This document shows positions 21,501-30,946 of a DNA stretch of 64,000 nt, piece after piece. This stretch comes from Durusdinium trenchii (Eukaryota > Sar > Dinophyceae > Suessiales > Symbiodiniaceae), in contig CAXAMN010023662.1 of NCBI GenBank assembly GCA_963970005.1, forward strand, positions 384,413 through 448,412. The letters are read 5' to 3'. Under the pieces are notes generated by a model. The model made no database searches and had not been told where the DNA came from. It saw nothing but the letters and a program-made list of their open reading frames with translations. Each line of letters starts with the position of its first letter. Positions within the stretch are counted from its first letter, which is position 1. The position numbers and the translations under genes are program-made.

Positions 21501-22297
21501 GAGGAGCCACTAATTTCAGCTGAGGGGCCTGCGGACATAGGGAATGGAGGCATGGGCAGATCCGGTGGTGGACATGATGGGACCTTGGTGCCATTGGGTG
21601 TGAAGCGCTCTCCATGATGAAGTCTTCTGGTAGTTGGACTTCTTCCCCTAGGAGTGTGTGCACCACCCTTCAACCCATCAAATTCATGACCACCCAAATC
21701 CTCTTTCCGAAGCTCCGTGCCCAGGCCATCAGCTGTCTCCCAAGACGATGGTGTCGACGTCGGACCTGACCGATCCTTGGTGGCGGCTTGCTGCTGCCTC
21801 AGTCGTGACACTTCCTCAGAGAGCTGCTCAACTTGCTCCCTGAGATATGTTACCATTTCAGCTTCCAGGGCCCGCTGGAGGCCGCTTGCTTCTTCATCAG
21901 CCGGCTTCGGAGGTGGTGCATGCTTTGGTGGAGGTGCATGCTTTGGTGGGAGTGGTCCCATGGTTTTCCCCTTGACCCTAGGAGGATCCACACTTGACTC
22001 CCCCGGCATCTGACCCTCCGTCTGCCTTGCGCCACCCTGCCCTCTTCCTTCTGAACCTCGGCGGCCCGGTGGGGTTGCAAAGACCCGCCCCCCCATGGTC
22101 GCTGAACCGCGACCTTTGCCCGAGCAGCCAGCGGCGCCATTGTCCTGCACCGCCTCCATGTCCAGGTCATCGTCCTGAGGAATGGGCAAATCCTCAGGCC
22201 GTTGGTGCCTTAGCAATGCTTCAGCTTGCAGCCGCTCTGACCACCATGGATTCACGATGTCCCCTGGTGGCAAGGACTGGGCGCGTTCCATCGCCAT
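18524..22297 (-). CDS. Copia-A Gag, protease and MTase-like region
   Basis: The chosen start is the ATG at 22297 (context GGCCGCCATGG, also conserved in Copia-B); a longer GTG start is unlikely. The protein has 1,257 residues. It opens with a region shared with Copia-B (NPWWSER, EALLR), then Pro-rich sequence, a coiled coil (REQVEQLSEEVSRLRQQQ) and a capsid-like helical region. Next come a CCCH finger (C-X8-C-X5-C-X3-H, about 703-722) and a CCHC knuckle (CWICGGKDHRKTEC, about 734-747). Protease has LLDSGATH with its catalytic Asp near 881. The last 180 residues are methyltransferase-like (see separate entry). The frame stops at TGA 18524-18526, and the same frame resumes with CCA ATG. Confidence 0.9.
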   Translation of the reverse strand: MAMERAQSLPPGDIVNPWWSERLQAEALLRHQRPEDLPIPQDDDLDMEAVQDNGAAGCSGKGRGSATMGGRVFATPPGRRGSEGRGQGGARQTEGQMPGESSVDPPRVKGKTMGPLPPKHAPPPKHAPPPKPADEEASGLQRALEAEMVTYLREQVEQLSEEVSRLRQQQAATKDRSGPTSTPSSWETADGLGTELRKEDLGGHEFDGLKGGAHTPRGRSPTTRRLHHGERFTPNGTKVPSCPPPDLPMPPFPMSAGPSAEISGSSAEISLLKGYEVLNACRHGRGDQQWLPLGMREGKVMQPHDFQAARADKLEYELAELKASLGHQPGPNALGSSSSKDIPLGPSTSYRGGPDSSTTQTGGIGLRGHDHRDFSCGPHGGVGHEFVHDTECPLERRSLAQDYGRWRPDGCLGGPGGAMPLPWNDGGGSKAELATLAPDSSPLELGDWLAVCGPVLRDISAVSGRWWHLTLTEAQCYYDRWKTASPLERVQITPRLPDELNDARYHRTEQRGVNLLLKAIPVDQQQSLITDRELTSTALLYRLLVRFQPGGAGEKAILLAKLTTLDKASSIAEWAAALRSWRRHFSRAREIGAILPDGTLLLRALEPAVIHISSLDAQAAFRLAQSRLQLGVEKQPHHDGVWRLSQCVLAEAETLSLMSSTPTTSTTTIKVKQLDSTSKAGVPAGTSSDKGKGNTTSMSSTPCRYFRSDAGCKAGRNCKWSHSWDGIDDKAARCWICGGKDHRKTECKLKSQTKKDGKGNGEPQSGSGGGNVAATKFNAANSNAGSKGASTGAGGGGSSNSTSVVKLQEMEMGSTNQSASTGGEVPPVEAALKGGETGATSSEALLQEATQPLKSLRIPSLRVIKVSQLEHDPSGALVLLDSGATHALRPALCWEEWNQATPTQVSLADGVTNKLRLKPDTKVLLSAPDDRDSGQSWIVPLGGIAELGYKFEWKGAHCSLRDEHGKVLEVVVQHACPMVHRSLGQEMIDRLEKRQINLLKKAILVKTLMENPHGNEFRAMCDSPELALTVKLKSLFPELPDEILMRVVPDMSQLHTGFDGRRLPWNRRKRRRLERAKKLVIHVFSGPDSKYWEKVLNQDDTEVVCIDLQAEIPADLHDDQTYMYLLAMAASGRVKAIVGGPPCRTVSALRYQDDGGPGVLRTEEHPYGLPSLSSADLELVRNDSVLLFRMLALYVLCEDVRLPAEPQTALAIEQPEDPARYRPAEEVKAKRFMSIWRTKEWNDFATRYQVRLLHFDQ
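18527..19069 (-). other. Cytosine-MTase-like domain in Copia-A polyprotein
   Basis: About 181 residues between protease and integrase. IHVFSG resembles motif I of C5 DNA methyltransferases, VVCIDLQ ends a strand with an acidic residue as in SAM-binding folds, IVGGPPCRTVS matches motif IV with the Pro-Cys catalytic pair (Cys codon 18869-18871), and AIEQPEDP sits where motif VI (ENV) is expected. FDQ then PMGHIKRKPT, across the TGA, could be the motif VIII strand. Copia-B has the same motifs in the same order. The domain is much shorter than a full DNMT and a target-recognition domain is not evident, so activity is uncertain. It could instead be a structural relic of a methyltransferase fold. 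Confidence 0.6.
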
Positions 22298-22337
22298 GGC
22301 GGCCAACAACCGCGCTGCGCTCACCGCAGTCGCGGGT

Positions 22338-22351
22338 GGTCTTCACAGACC
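22338..22351 (-). other. Leader hairpin of Copia-A
   Basis: On the sense strand GGTCTGTGAAGACC folds into a 5-bp stem (GGTCT/AGACC) with a 4-base loop, between primer site and start codon. Copia-B has GGTCTTAGGAAGACC at the matching place. A packaging or dimerisation role is inference. Confidence 0.5.
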
Positions 22352-22356
22352 GGGCG

Positions 22357-22370
22357 TTGGGCTCATAACC
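22357..22370 (-). other. Copia-A primer-binding site, tRNA(Met) anticodon arm
   Basis: The + strand reads TTGGGCTCATAACC immediately next to the 5' LTR. This equals an anticodon stem-loop (stem GGG, loop CTCATAA with CAT, then CC) of a methionine tRNA, so the element RNA (GGTTATGAGCCCAA) would pair with the 3' end of a tRNA cut in its anticodon arm. Drosophila copia is known to prime from such a 5' half of initiator tRNA(Met). The same 14 bases abut the Copia-B LTR. Confidence 0.75.
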
Positions 22371-22468
22371 CTTGAAAGACAAGGGTTCGCGCCTTTTTCT
22401 CTTGACATCAAAAGTGCCTTCGGTATGTACTCTCATGTATGCCATGATGTTCTCACCACAGCAACAGA
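22371..22468 (-). repeat. Copia-A 5' LTR
   Basis: 98 bp identical to the 3' LTR at 13793-13890. No TATA box or polyadenylation signal is obvious. The untranslated leader to the start codon is only 73 nt. Confidence 0.93.
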
Positions 22469-22473
22469 CCCAT
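22469..22473. repeat. Target-site duplication of Copia-A, right copy
   Basis: CCCAT, matching 13788-13792. Confidence 0.85.
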
Positions 22474-24496
22474 ATTTCCGGGGAGCCAAATCGTTGCTCT
22501 CCCATTTGTTGTGCTTTGCTTGTTTTTTTCCACTGGCAGCCACCAACACATTGGAGGGCCAAGCGCTCAAGAGTGTCCTTCAGAGCGACGAGCAGAGCCT
22601 TATCGAATTGGAAGAGCAGGCGCCACATTGACTCAAAGCGGTGTTTTCCTCGTATTTCAATTGTACGGCCGCAGGGCTCGTTTTTCATGGAGCAAACCAT
22701 GTGTGGAAGACAGACTGGGAGAGGTTGTGAGCAGAGAAGCCTTCTCCCCGATACGCAGCAATGAGTCTATTTGCATGCTCCCTTCCACAGGTGGCAATAT
22801 GTAAATGCTATGAAAGAAGAATCACCTGCTCTTTGGCAAAAGCCTTGGTATTCTCCCGGCTGGTGTCAACCTCCGCTCTCCAGAGAGATTGAAACCCGAA
22901 CTGCTCTGCATTGAACCCCCCCCCAAAAAAAGGGAACGCTTCTCCTCCGAGTCCGGCTGGGCCGTAGGTGGCCTCGACGACCTTGGCCGTGGAGGCCTCC
23001 GAAAACGACCTCCGCCAGGCACGAGCTTGGAAGCGCTCGGCGTTCGGCTCACTGGGTGGGGTTCGGTCGGCGAGACGACTAGGCCCAGAAGACTTGTCTT
23101 GTGACATCATGTCATGGCAGAGATGACAAACCTACACACCCGCTATCTGGGGTCTATGCTGGTGCAATTGTTTTTGGACAGGAAGCAAAGCCACATGAAA
23201 ACGGCATGATCTGTGGAGTTGGTAATTATCAGGAGCAAAGGAATTCTAAATGAGATTCTACCCTGCCGCTTTCCAGCACATTGGTTTTGCTGCTAAACGA
23301 ATTCCAGGCCACCTATGGATTACCCTTTGGAAACATTGTTTATTTGTTTTGACCCTACTTCGAGATTTTAGTTTATAGGGAGGTTTGACAAAAGGGATCA
23401 GCTCAAAGTCACAGAAATAGGAACGTGAAACAATATCTTGGGCAATCCACAGGAAACAACAACCAATCAATAGGAACCTCTGTGGTGGTGGCGGTGATGG
23501 TGGTGGTCAAACCAAGACGTGGGAGATCAAGAAAGAAACAAAACAGCTCTAGGAAAAAATGTGTATTATTCAAGAACCCCAAAAGTGCCTGACATGATGT
23601 CCGCGAAACTTCTGCTTCCTGACAAGATGAACATGTTCGATATATGTGGATTCACTGGGTTGAGTGGTTTTTGTAGTCGCATCACTTCAGGTGCAGCCTT
23701 GCCAAAACTTGATGTAACGACGACAGCCCGTTCTGCAACGACGCAGAACTCTAGTCTGAACGTGTACTGTTGGAAAGTCTTTGCTTTAGAGATCCAGTTT
23801 TCTCCCTGGGTTGGTCATTCAAGATTGTGAATGTGTGCGTCCTTGCCGACTCCACCCCTTGGAATTCCAACTCATTTTGCTACGTCAAAGACGATGAAGA
23901 GTGAGCCGCTGCACCGGCGAGTCCTGTGTCACCACGAAATGGCCTTTATAGATTTGCCGTTAGATCAAAAAAGTGCTACGTTGCAACCCGGCAGACGTCA
24001 TGACTTGTGGTATGGAAAGCGCGCAAGTGCATTCACGCCATTTTGAAGCTTTGGGAACAAACAGCCATCCATCCATCCATCCATCCTTGCAATCTTTGTG
24101 GAATCATGTTCAATGGTGGCCTTAAGATATCTCAAGCGGCATGTCGGAATCTGACACACCAAATGGACTCTTGACAGTTTACCATGGCTTCCATCCTGGA
24201 ACACAGAACTTCTGCAGCTCAGTGTGAGTGACGCCAACTTGCAAAACGCTTGGCGAAGCTTCGTGGGACTTCGTTGAGTGAGTGGTCGGATTTGCCAAAG
24301 CTCGTATGAGAACAGCTGAGCACTGAGCACTGCCAACCCACGGCAGTCATCAAGTAGGTTGAGAACACGCTTGAGTCAATGTTGATACTTTAGGTCTTCC
24401 CACCGAGCTTCAGGCCTCACGCCATGCTCTTCCCATTTTCATTCATATTCCTTTATTCCATCCCCAAGCACTGTCCATTTGCCCGGATGATTGCAG
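22474..24496. other. Probable intron; one ambiguous coding island
   Basis: The island 22810-23105 is GC-rich and open on both strands: on - as a 100-codon frame beginning MMSQDKSSGPSRLADRTPPS, on + as a frame containing FSSESGWAVGGLDDLGRGG before a GTGGGG donor. I cannot decide between them. The rest is AT-richer and without genes. A (CATC)n run lies at 24064-24086. Confidence 0.4.
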
Positions 24497-24551
24497 TCGA
24501 AGAAGCGTCTTTTGCGGCAGAAGGCGCAGCGCGTAGCACTGCAGCAGCTTG
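24497..24551 (+). CDS. Candidate coiled-coil host exon
   Basis: ATTGCAG then 55 bp then GTACTA. One frame gives SKKRLLRQKAQRVALQQL; a second gives an Ala/Glu-rich reading that would fit the phase of the exon ending at 13484. Either reading is helical. It could be a later exon of the gene carrying the Copia-A insertion. Confidence 0.25.
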
Positions 24552-25081
24552 GTACTATATCAGAGGTTCAGGAAAGAGGAAATTGTCGGATGCTCACTGC
24601 CAGATAGCTACTTGGGGCATGCATACAGCTGCAGGATGCTGCAGGTGGGAACCCAACTAATCACCCAAACCCAAGCCGGTGACAGACTGGTAGAAGAACA
24701 GAATCTTGCGTTTTTTAAACAACAAACTGTTTGAAAATAGTCTAGAGTTTCCATTGAAAACATCAGACACTTGTTTTGATATTGGTATTGGTCGTAAGTA
24801 ACATCTATCATCATCCACTGATGGTGGTGTTGCGGTGCTGCAACAAAAACAGTTCTTAAGAGGGGAGGACAAAAATATGTTCAAAAGACACCGGTCCAAC
24901 CAAGTTTTGCGGATAAGCTGCAGGCAGAAGGGTCCACAAACAACGCATGGTTGGTGTTCTCTTTTTGCGCGACTTTGACCGATCAATTTGCAAGAAACAA
25001 CGGCTGATTGTTGGAACGAACCAATGGGGCAAGCAAACCAGCAGGACCAACTAGCCTGCATCTTGGTCAACGCACCACCAG

Positions 25082-25259
25082 ACCACTGGCAGCCCCCCGA
25101 GGGCCCGAGGGCCGAACCTTTGCCGCATGAGGGCCGAACCCGCGCGCTGCAGAAACCACCCAGGCAGGCCCAGTCGGCGCGTAGCTGCTACGTGATCTTT
25201 GCGCAGTCGGAGCAGGTGGAGCTGTGCTTCCGCGGTGCGGTGGGCTCCGTTCAGGCGCG
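25082..25259 (+). CDS. Candidate host exon, unidentified gene
   Basis: The frame runs from CACCAG through PPEGPRAEPLPHEGRTRALQ and CYVIFAQSEQVELCFRGAVG to CAGGCGCG before GTGGGT. The second half reads like a folded domain segment. No family was recognised. Confidence 0.35.
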
Positions 25260-25424
25260 GTGGGTTGTGTTAGTCGTAGGGTTGTTCCTATGTTTCTTTT
25301 TTGGGAGCTTGAGCTGGTTTGCTGTGTGCTGGGAGAGATGTTTTCAGGTTGGGTTTGTTCAGCTGGGAAGGGGTCTTCCGAAACGTTTGGACAATGTTGT
25401 GTTCCTTCATCCAGTTTTGTTTTC

Positions 25425-25501
25425 GAGCGCGGAGGACCAGGCAGCAGCGGCTGAAGTTTGATCGAGATGACAGGATCAAGAGATGCACGATGGACTTATG
25501 A
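25425..25501 (+). CDS. Candidate basic C-terminal exon
   Basis: The frame RARRTRQQRLKFDRDDRIKR ends at TGA (25499-25501). The acceptor is unclear. Another frame here ends sooner. It could be the 3' end of the gene carrying the preceding exon, or noise. Confidence 0.2.
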
Positions 25502-25992
25502 CATGTAAAATACAATCTACTCTACTGTAGTTAGATCGGGGGTTGGCATGGGGACATTCAGGGCGTACCGAGTTATCCACAAAATTCAGGCCATTTCGGA
25601 GGGACATTGTTATTCCACACCTGCAACCTCATGGTTGTGATTTTGGTTGGTAGTTCAACATACCTTTGGTTATGTCTGTGAACTCCGCAACCGAAACAAA
25701 CATCTGCTTAAAGAACACGTTGTTCGGGAAAAAACGCCTGTGGCTTACCAAAAAACGCCCTGAGCTTGTGTATAAGCACCCGTGGAATATCAAAAAGATC
25801 AGAAAACTAGCTAGAGACACATCCACAGACTCAAACATAAGGCTGTGACTCTAAAGGATATGTTTCACGCCGTGGATATTGAAAAAAAGAACACTCTGAG
25901 GAAGTGCCATGTATGTTCTGAACATCCCTCATGAAGGCAAATCATGTAGACATCCATACTGCATCCGAGCACTCTATCGGATGCGCCTGCAG

Positions 25993-26045
25993 GTCCATGG
26001 TTCCAGCGCGACCTTGAATCTCCGGACTCGGAGGGAGGCAGATCG
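25993..26045 (+). CDS. Candidate short host exon
   Basis: CTGCAG, then VHGSSATLNLRTRREADR in one frame, then a GTAGGG donor after 53 bp. Confidence 0.25.
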
Positions 26046-26460
26046 GTAGGGCCTCCACAGCCTGGGCTGCACCAGCAGCGGGGTGAGATGGCAGCGATTG
26101 TTGGGGTGGATGTCAGCGAAGTTTTGGGGAGCTCACCGGTTTAAATGATTTGGCTATGGGTCATGGCACCAGGATAGCTATGGATACCTTGGCTGGTGGA
26201 CCTTACCTGGAAGGTCGTTCGCTACATGGTGGACCAGGGCTTCCAGTTTGATCCAACCCCATTCTGTTCATGATTCTTCATCCCTTCTCCTTGTGAAGCT
26301 TTTGGGGTTGCTGTTTGCTTGAGACCAACATCTTTTCATCTCCAAATCCATCCTGTGTACTCACCGGACCAACTCACACCCGCACCAGGAAAACCACCAC
26401 ACACGCACCGCGCACCAACGCGCGAACGGGCCGCCTACTGATCGCCACCAACCGCGCCAG

Positions 26461-26577
26461 GAGTTGGGACGAGCATGGCGTGAGGCCTTAAGCTCGGTGG
26501 AGGTGGAGAAGGCGCTGATGCCGCCGTTGGACACCGATGCCCCGGACTTGGGGCGGTCGTCCTGTGACATGCTTTGA
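26461..26577 (+). CDS. Candidate terminal exon with stop
   Basis: A CGCCAG acceptor opens 38 codons beginning ELGRAWREALSSVEVEKALM and ending GRSSCDML followed by TGA. Composition is coding-like, with no competing frame of similar quality. It probably ends the gene whose exons are scattered upstream. The product is unknown. Confidence 0.35.
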   Translation, partial: ELGRAWREALSSVEVEKALMPPLDTDAPDLGRSSCDML

Positions 26578-27285
26578 GGAGACGTGCTTTCTTGTTTTAA
26601 AGATCCTTGTTTTGTTCGGGTTTTGTCGTTGAGAAGCCAGCAATCCGGTGAGGATCTGTTTCCGGTTTCGGCCACCGATCTGTTTCGCGTGACTGGATGG
26701 GTCCGTTGGAAACCGTCCGACTCGGATGAGACGAGCAGACGAGACGTCCCCCGACTGACCGCGACTGACCGGTCACAGTGAGTCGGTAAAAGGGGGCATC
26801 ACGACCCTTGAGGGAACAAGGCCCCCCTTTTTGATATGAACGATCCCTTGTTCCTAGAGCTTTAGGGAACAAGGTCTATGAACGATGGCTTTAGGGAACA
26901 AGGCCCCCCTACATGGCTCATTCGGATAGACCCAAACAATTATGTCCTCCATGGCTTCCACAATTTGTGGAGAGACCCACCAGGAGCTGAAGAAGCGGCG
27001 TCGCCTCTCCGTTTCACTTCCGTCGGTGCCAGGTGGAAGACTTGGGATCCCATAAATCCGCCACGGTGCCCGTCGACCAGGCGTCCCCACACGGGTTGCG
27101 GTGGACCCACCTGACTCCTCAGTCGTGTTACTTCGGACTGACCGGTGGAAGTCGGTGTTCCAATGTGTTTTCATTCTTGCCATTATGCATGCATCATGTG
27201 TTTTTTTGTGGAAGGTGGAAACCGGTCTTGCACTTGGACACCATGTGTGTGTGTGTGTGTTCTATGTTCTTTTTTGTTTTTAAAT
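26578..27285. other. 3' flank/intergenic with short tandem repeat
   Basis: It includes three degenerate copies of GGGAACAAGG plus ATGAACGAT-type sequence (26812-26912), partly inverted, and a (GT)n run at 27245-27261. No gene is seen. Confidence 0.5.
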
Positions 27286-27301
27286 ATATGTTTATTTTTT
27301 A
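27286..27301. repeat. Target-site duplication of retroposed unit, left copy
   Basis: ATATGTTTATTTTTTA matches ATATGTCTATTTTTA at 30500-30514 with one substitution and one fewer T. Confidence 0.6.
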
Positions 27302-27303
27302 GG

Positions 27304-28320
27304 GCTCAAACGAACACGAGCGTTCGATCGCGTTTTTGCCCCAGTGCATTTGTGCACGCCTTTTTTATCCGTTTCCGTGCCGCGGTGCGTTCGCCATTGT
27401 GGAGTTGTTTGTGGGGTTGCCCCACGCTGGCTGGCGTGAAAGCTGCACGGAGGTCTGCGAGCCCCTCGTGGCATCGCAGAGCAAGGGCCAGGCGCTCTAG
27501 GGCGCGTGCGCTCCTGCGTCATGAGAAGAACAAGCCTACCCACAGGGCTTCTAAAGGCAGGATAGACAGGCTGAAGAAAGCCTGGTACAATGCATACAAA
27601 GGATCTGGCCAGAAGGGCCACTATTGGAGTGGAGCCTGGTCCAAGAAAGGAAAAGGAGAAGACAAGAAAGATGCCAACAAAGACAAAAGCAAGGGCAAGA
27701 AAGATGGAGACATCGAATTTCCTGCCTATTCATCGTTAGTGCAGCCTTCCTCATCGGCATCTACAACAGCTGTGGACTCAAAGCAGATCAAGGAAGCGGT
27801 GGCAGCTTACCTGGTCGAGCATGGTTTGCAGACTTCGGAGGAGGCGGTCAAGGTTCTGGAGACTGGACCGCTGGCGGAGATTCAGGCAGAACAGAAGTCC
27901 TTGAATACGAGAAAGAAAGCCACGCAAAAGATCGAGAAGCTGAAAGCCAAGTTGACTGCCAAAAAGAAGGCATGGGTTCAGTTCCAAGAGCGTCTCGATG
28001 CCCATCGGAAGTCTCAAAAAGAGATTTACGAGCTAGAAGTCAAAGAGTTAGAGAAGGAGATCGAAGCGGCAACCCAGGACTTGGAGACGATGCTCCGAGA
28101 AGCTGGACGCCCCGACTCAGTGGAGCCTATTATGAGCCCAGAGGTACTGGGAGCAGAGAATCTAGAGCTCAAAACAGAACTTCTTGCATCCAGAAGAGCT
28201 CTCACGGAGCTGACAGATCGATTCAATGCCTATCTGGTTCAGCATGGAGATATTCCTGCAACACCAGTTGGACCAGCTCTCGATCGATGCTTTTTCACCT
28301 CAACAGGTAAAACATCCGGT
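27304..28320 (+). pseudogene. Retroposed unit, ORF segment 1 (coiled coil)
   Basis: The segment is Arg-rich at first, then has a Lys/Gly/Asp-rich stretch (GAWSKKGKGEDKKDANKDKS) and from about 27870 to 28110 a long coiled coil (KIEKLKAKLTAKKKAWVQF, ELEVKELEKEIEAATQDLE). It resembles the nucleic-acid-binding, coiled-coil first protein of non-LTR elements. Meaningful reading shifts frame near 28260. The upstream boundary is the target duplication, so no true start codon is assigned. Confidence 0.5.
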
Positions 28321-28489
28321 CAAAGCTGTAGAAACGAGAGATCGGGAACGATCAGCTCGCATGGCACAGGTGGAGAAGATGAAGGCGCAGCTGGGGGAAG
28401 GTCATGGCAGAGAACGGAGCCCCCGCAGAGAAGCTTCGCTTTCAGTGGAATCGAGCGGCTCGGCAGGGCTTTCGAAAATGGAATCCTAG
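28263..28489 (+). pseudogene. Retroposed unit, ORF segment 2 (shifted frame)
   Basis: Another frame continues the protein-like reading: QQVKHPVKAVETRDRERSAR, then RSPRREASLSVESSGSAGLS. It overlaps the end of segment 1, so an indel near 28260 is inferred. Confidence 0.4.
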
Positions 28490-28538
28490 GCCGACTTAGT
28501 GGAGATGTTTATGTGGAAGTCTGCTTAGCAGTTTTTCA

Positions 28539-29180
28539 ATGACTATCTATGCCGCTTGGAATTTTTCAGAAAGTTTTTTTTCAGGTCTCCCCTTGGGATG
28601 CCCTGGACTTCGGAATGATGGAATGGGTCCGTTTGTTGACTCCAATTCCATGGTGTGTTGGGTTGATGAGGGCTTACAGAATTCTAGCCTGATAGATGAA
28701 GTAGCTGGCGCCGGGTTTGAAATGGCGACAGATGACTTCAGCATTTTGGCCGCTGGACAACAAGCTGACTGGTTCCCGACTGCTTTGTGCTCGGATCTCG
28801 GACCGGGTGCCTTTTCCATGGTTGTGGTTGGGATGACAAGTTCATGCTGGTTTACCGGAGCAGTGAGCCTTGTTTTATGCTGCGGATGGCTGATGATCAA
28901 GACGTTTGACATTTTCTACCGCAAGGTCTATCTCAGCCCTCTTAGAGGGCTTCGAGATGAGAGAACATTAATTCAGTGGTATCTGAACTTACTTGTCATC
29001 ACTATGGCGTTCATATACCAATGCTCCTGGATTGCCAAGCGCTTTCTGGGATTTGACTTTTTCGTGGATGGTGTGCATATCCGTCCCCGAGCAGCAACAA
29101 TGCAAGGAGGCTGGTTTGTGGCTGTCTTCCTTGGTTTTTTCCTTTTGGTACGACTTTGTACTACCTTTTTGACACTTTGA
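28539..29180 (+). pseudogene. Retroposed unit, ORF segment 3 (hydrophobic)
   Basis: 213 codons with likely membrane helices (VSLVLCCGWLMI, FVAVFLGFFLLVRLC). It is not recognised. It overlaps the next segment by a few codons in another frame. Confidence 0.4.
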
Positions 29181-30334
29181 AGGCGTGTCGAAAAGTTGGG
29201 ATGATCCGTCTCAAGCCACTTCGACACCAGAGAGTGACGAGCAAGAAAATGAGCTTTTTCCTCCTGTTCAACATCCTTGGAGCTCAGGCAACACAGGGGC
29301 ATCAAGTGCCTCTTTGGGGAGCTGAACAACCATCCTCCCCCATAGGGGATAACACTGCAACCCCTGGCTCGCATGCGGAACTGTGCAGGCACTGGAGTGG
29401 TCAAGGAACAGGAAACCACTCTGGCGATATTACTGTTGCAGTTTCTTCTCGCTTGAGTCCAAGTCTTGATCAGAGGGACCAATTGGGGGGCTTTGTGTTT
29501 CGTGATGAACCTACTGACGTCAAAGTGTGGTTTGCAGGCAGGGACATATGTTACTCTGAAGCGAGAGATTCTTCGCTGCCTACCTCCTCATTTGGGGATG
29601 TCGGGGAGCATGTTTGCAGGCTATGGGCTGATCGTGTCCCATTATCCAGAGGGGATCACACTGCAACCCCTGACCCGCATGACGTTTGGTCCGGTACGAC
29701 TTGGCGAGACCATGGGGAAGGTACCTGCAATGGTGAGACTCCCACGACAGAACACTTCAGCCTAAATGCACTGACTTTCATGCAGTTGAATCACGAAATG
29801 AACAACTACCACCATGTGTCATCATTCAGCACTGACTGGATGAGGCGGGATGACAACAGTGGTTGTCCCCGGGAAGCTAAATTGCGCCGATCTTTTTGCA
29901 TCTTGCCTTCTCATTATCACACAGCAGACCTACCAGAGTCGCGATTGCGGGATGCTGTAGTTGGGCGCTTTTGGGCTTCCCCTGGAACGAACCCCTCCTT
30001 GTCTTGTGGGGGTGGAGCGGCAGCTGTCGCTCAAGAAGACATCTTTTCCAAGCACAGACATATGCAGTCCAGGTTGGCTGATAGTTGTGCTTTAGGCAGT
30101 TTTGGTCGTGACTTTAGCACTAAGTCTGAGTCCGATGTTTTGCCAGACAACGAACATGAAGGGGAAGTAGAGCCAATTATGCAGCTCTTCTCTCTGATGC
30201 AATCTAGTGTGGAGATAGTGCGAGTGATAGAGGGTGGAAAGCTAGCAGACTGGAAGTCTACCCTTCAGATCTATGTCGTTTCATCGCTCTACTGTACAGA
30301 GTTTGGCGGGAGAGTAGAGCGTTTTCGCCACTGA
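29156..30334 (+). pseudogene. Retroposed unit, ORF segment 4
   Basis: 392 codons in a third frame. Two internal stretches (about 29330-29385 and 29637-29690) are similar at the DNA level, an internal duplication. From about 30260 a better reading (VWRESRAFSPLREVEAAREW, then LFLPLPIGHVPL) lies in yet another frame and leads directly to the A tail. Function unknown. Confidence 0.4.
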
Positions 30335-30499
30335 GGGAAGTCGAAGCGGCCCGGGAGTGGTTGAGAGATCTTTTTCTTCCACTCCCGATAGGACATGTTC
30401 CTTTGGACCCGATTTCCGCAGGGCGCCCGTCACGAATTAAGAATTCAATGCTAGGCGCTGCACTTGTCGTACCGTGCGCGAATCGAAATCGAAAAAAAA

Positions 30500-30514
30500 A
30501 TATGTCTATTTTTA
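30500..30514. repeat. Target-site duplication of retroposed unit, right copy
   Basis: ATATGTCTATTTTTA directly follows the A-rich tail; see the left copy at 27286-27301. Confidence 0.6.
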
Positions 30515-30946
30515 ATGAGTCAGTGTTCATTAGTTTTCTATAAAGTTGTCTCATAGTTTTCTTTTGCATTCTCTTTGTGATTTGTTTCTTGTCAACATTC
30601 AGCCAAACACGAAGAGACCTGCAGTGAAAGGTGCCATTCGGTCAAATTCACTCTACGAAGGTTCTTGAATCACCATGGAACTTCTGGACTTCTGGAGCAT
30701 GGAGTCACTCCTGCACCTGATTTGGTTTTAACATGCTACTTCACTCTATGCATTCTGGTACGCTTTAAGAACATGAGCAGCTGAAGAGCACGCATCAGCT
30801 GCTCATACACGTAACCTTCTACCAGGTTTTCCCCTCCACCTGACGCCGGAAGGTTTTTCCAAAAAAGCAATCCACGGCCGGGTGAAGATACCAAAATCCA
30901 CCACGGCAGATTTAAACTCCATGTGTGTCCTTGCTCTTGAGCTCAG
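30515..30946. other. No gene seen
   Basis: Ordinary AT-moderate sequence with a pyrimidine-rich end leading into the next exon candidate. Confidence 0.5.

Larger units (their letters stand above)
13793..22468 (-). mobile_element. Copia-A: Ty1/copia LTR retrotransposon
   Basis: This 8,676-bp element lies on the - strand. It has identical 98-bp terminal repeats, a 5-bp target duplication, a polypurine tract (AAAAGGGGGAG on the - strand), a tRNA-like primer site next to the 5' LTR, and two long reading frames in the same frame separated by one TGA. The domain order Gag, protease, integrase, reverse transcriptase, RNase H is that of Ty1/copia (Pseudoviridae-like) elements. Identical LTRs indicate a recent insertion. 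It is antisense to the surrounding candidate host exons and probably intronic. Confidence 0.95.
27302..30499 (+). mobile_element. Retroposed LINE-like unit, decayed
   Basis: About 3.2 kb of intronless, protein-like sequence on + runs from GGGCTCAAAC to an A9 tail at 30492-30500 and is bracketed by an imperfect 15-16 bp direct repeat. This is the signature of target-primed reverse transcription. The reading frame changes several times (near 28260, 28500-28540, 29160, 30290), so it is inactive. No endonuclease or reverse transcriptase motif is visible, so it is either a 3'-shortened copy of a LINE or a processed copy of another mRNA. GGCTCAA at the 5' border matches the last bases of the dinoflagellate spliced leader, a possible relic. 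Confidence 0.6.
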
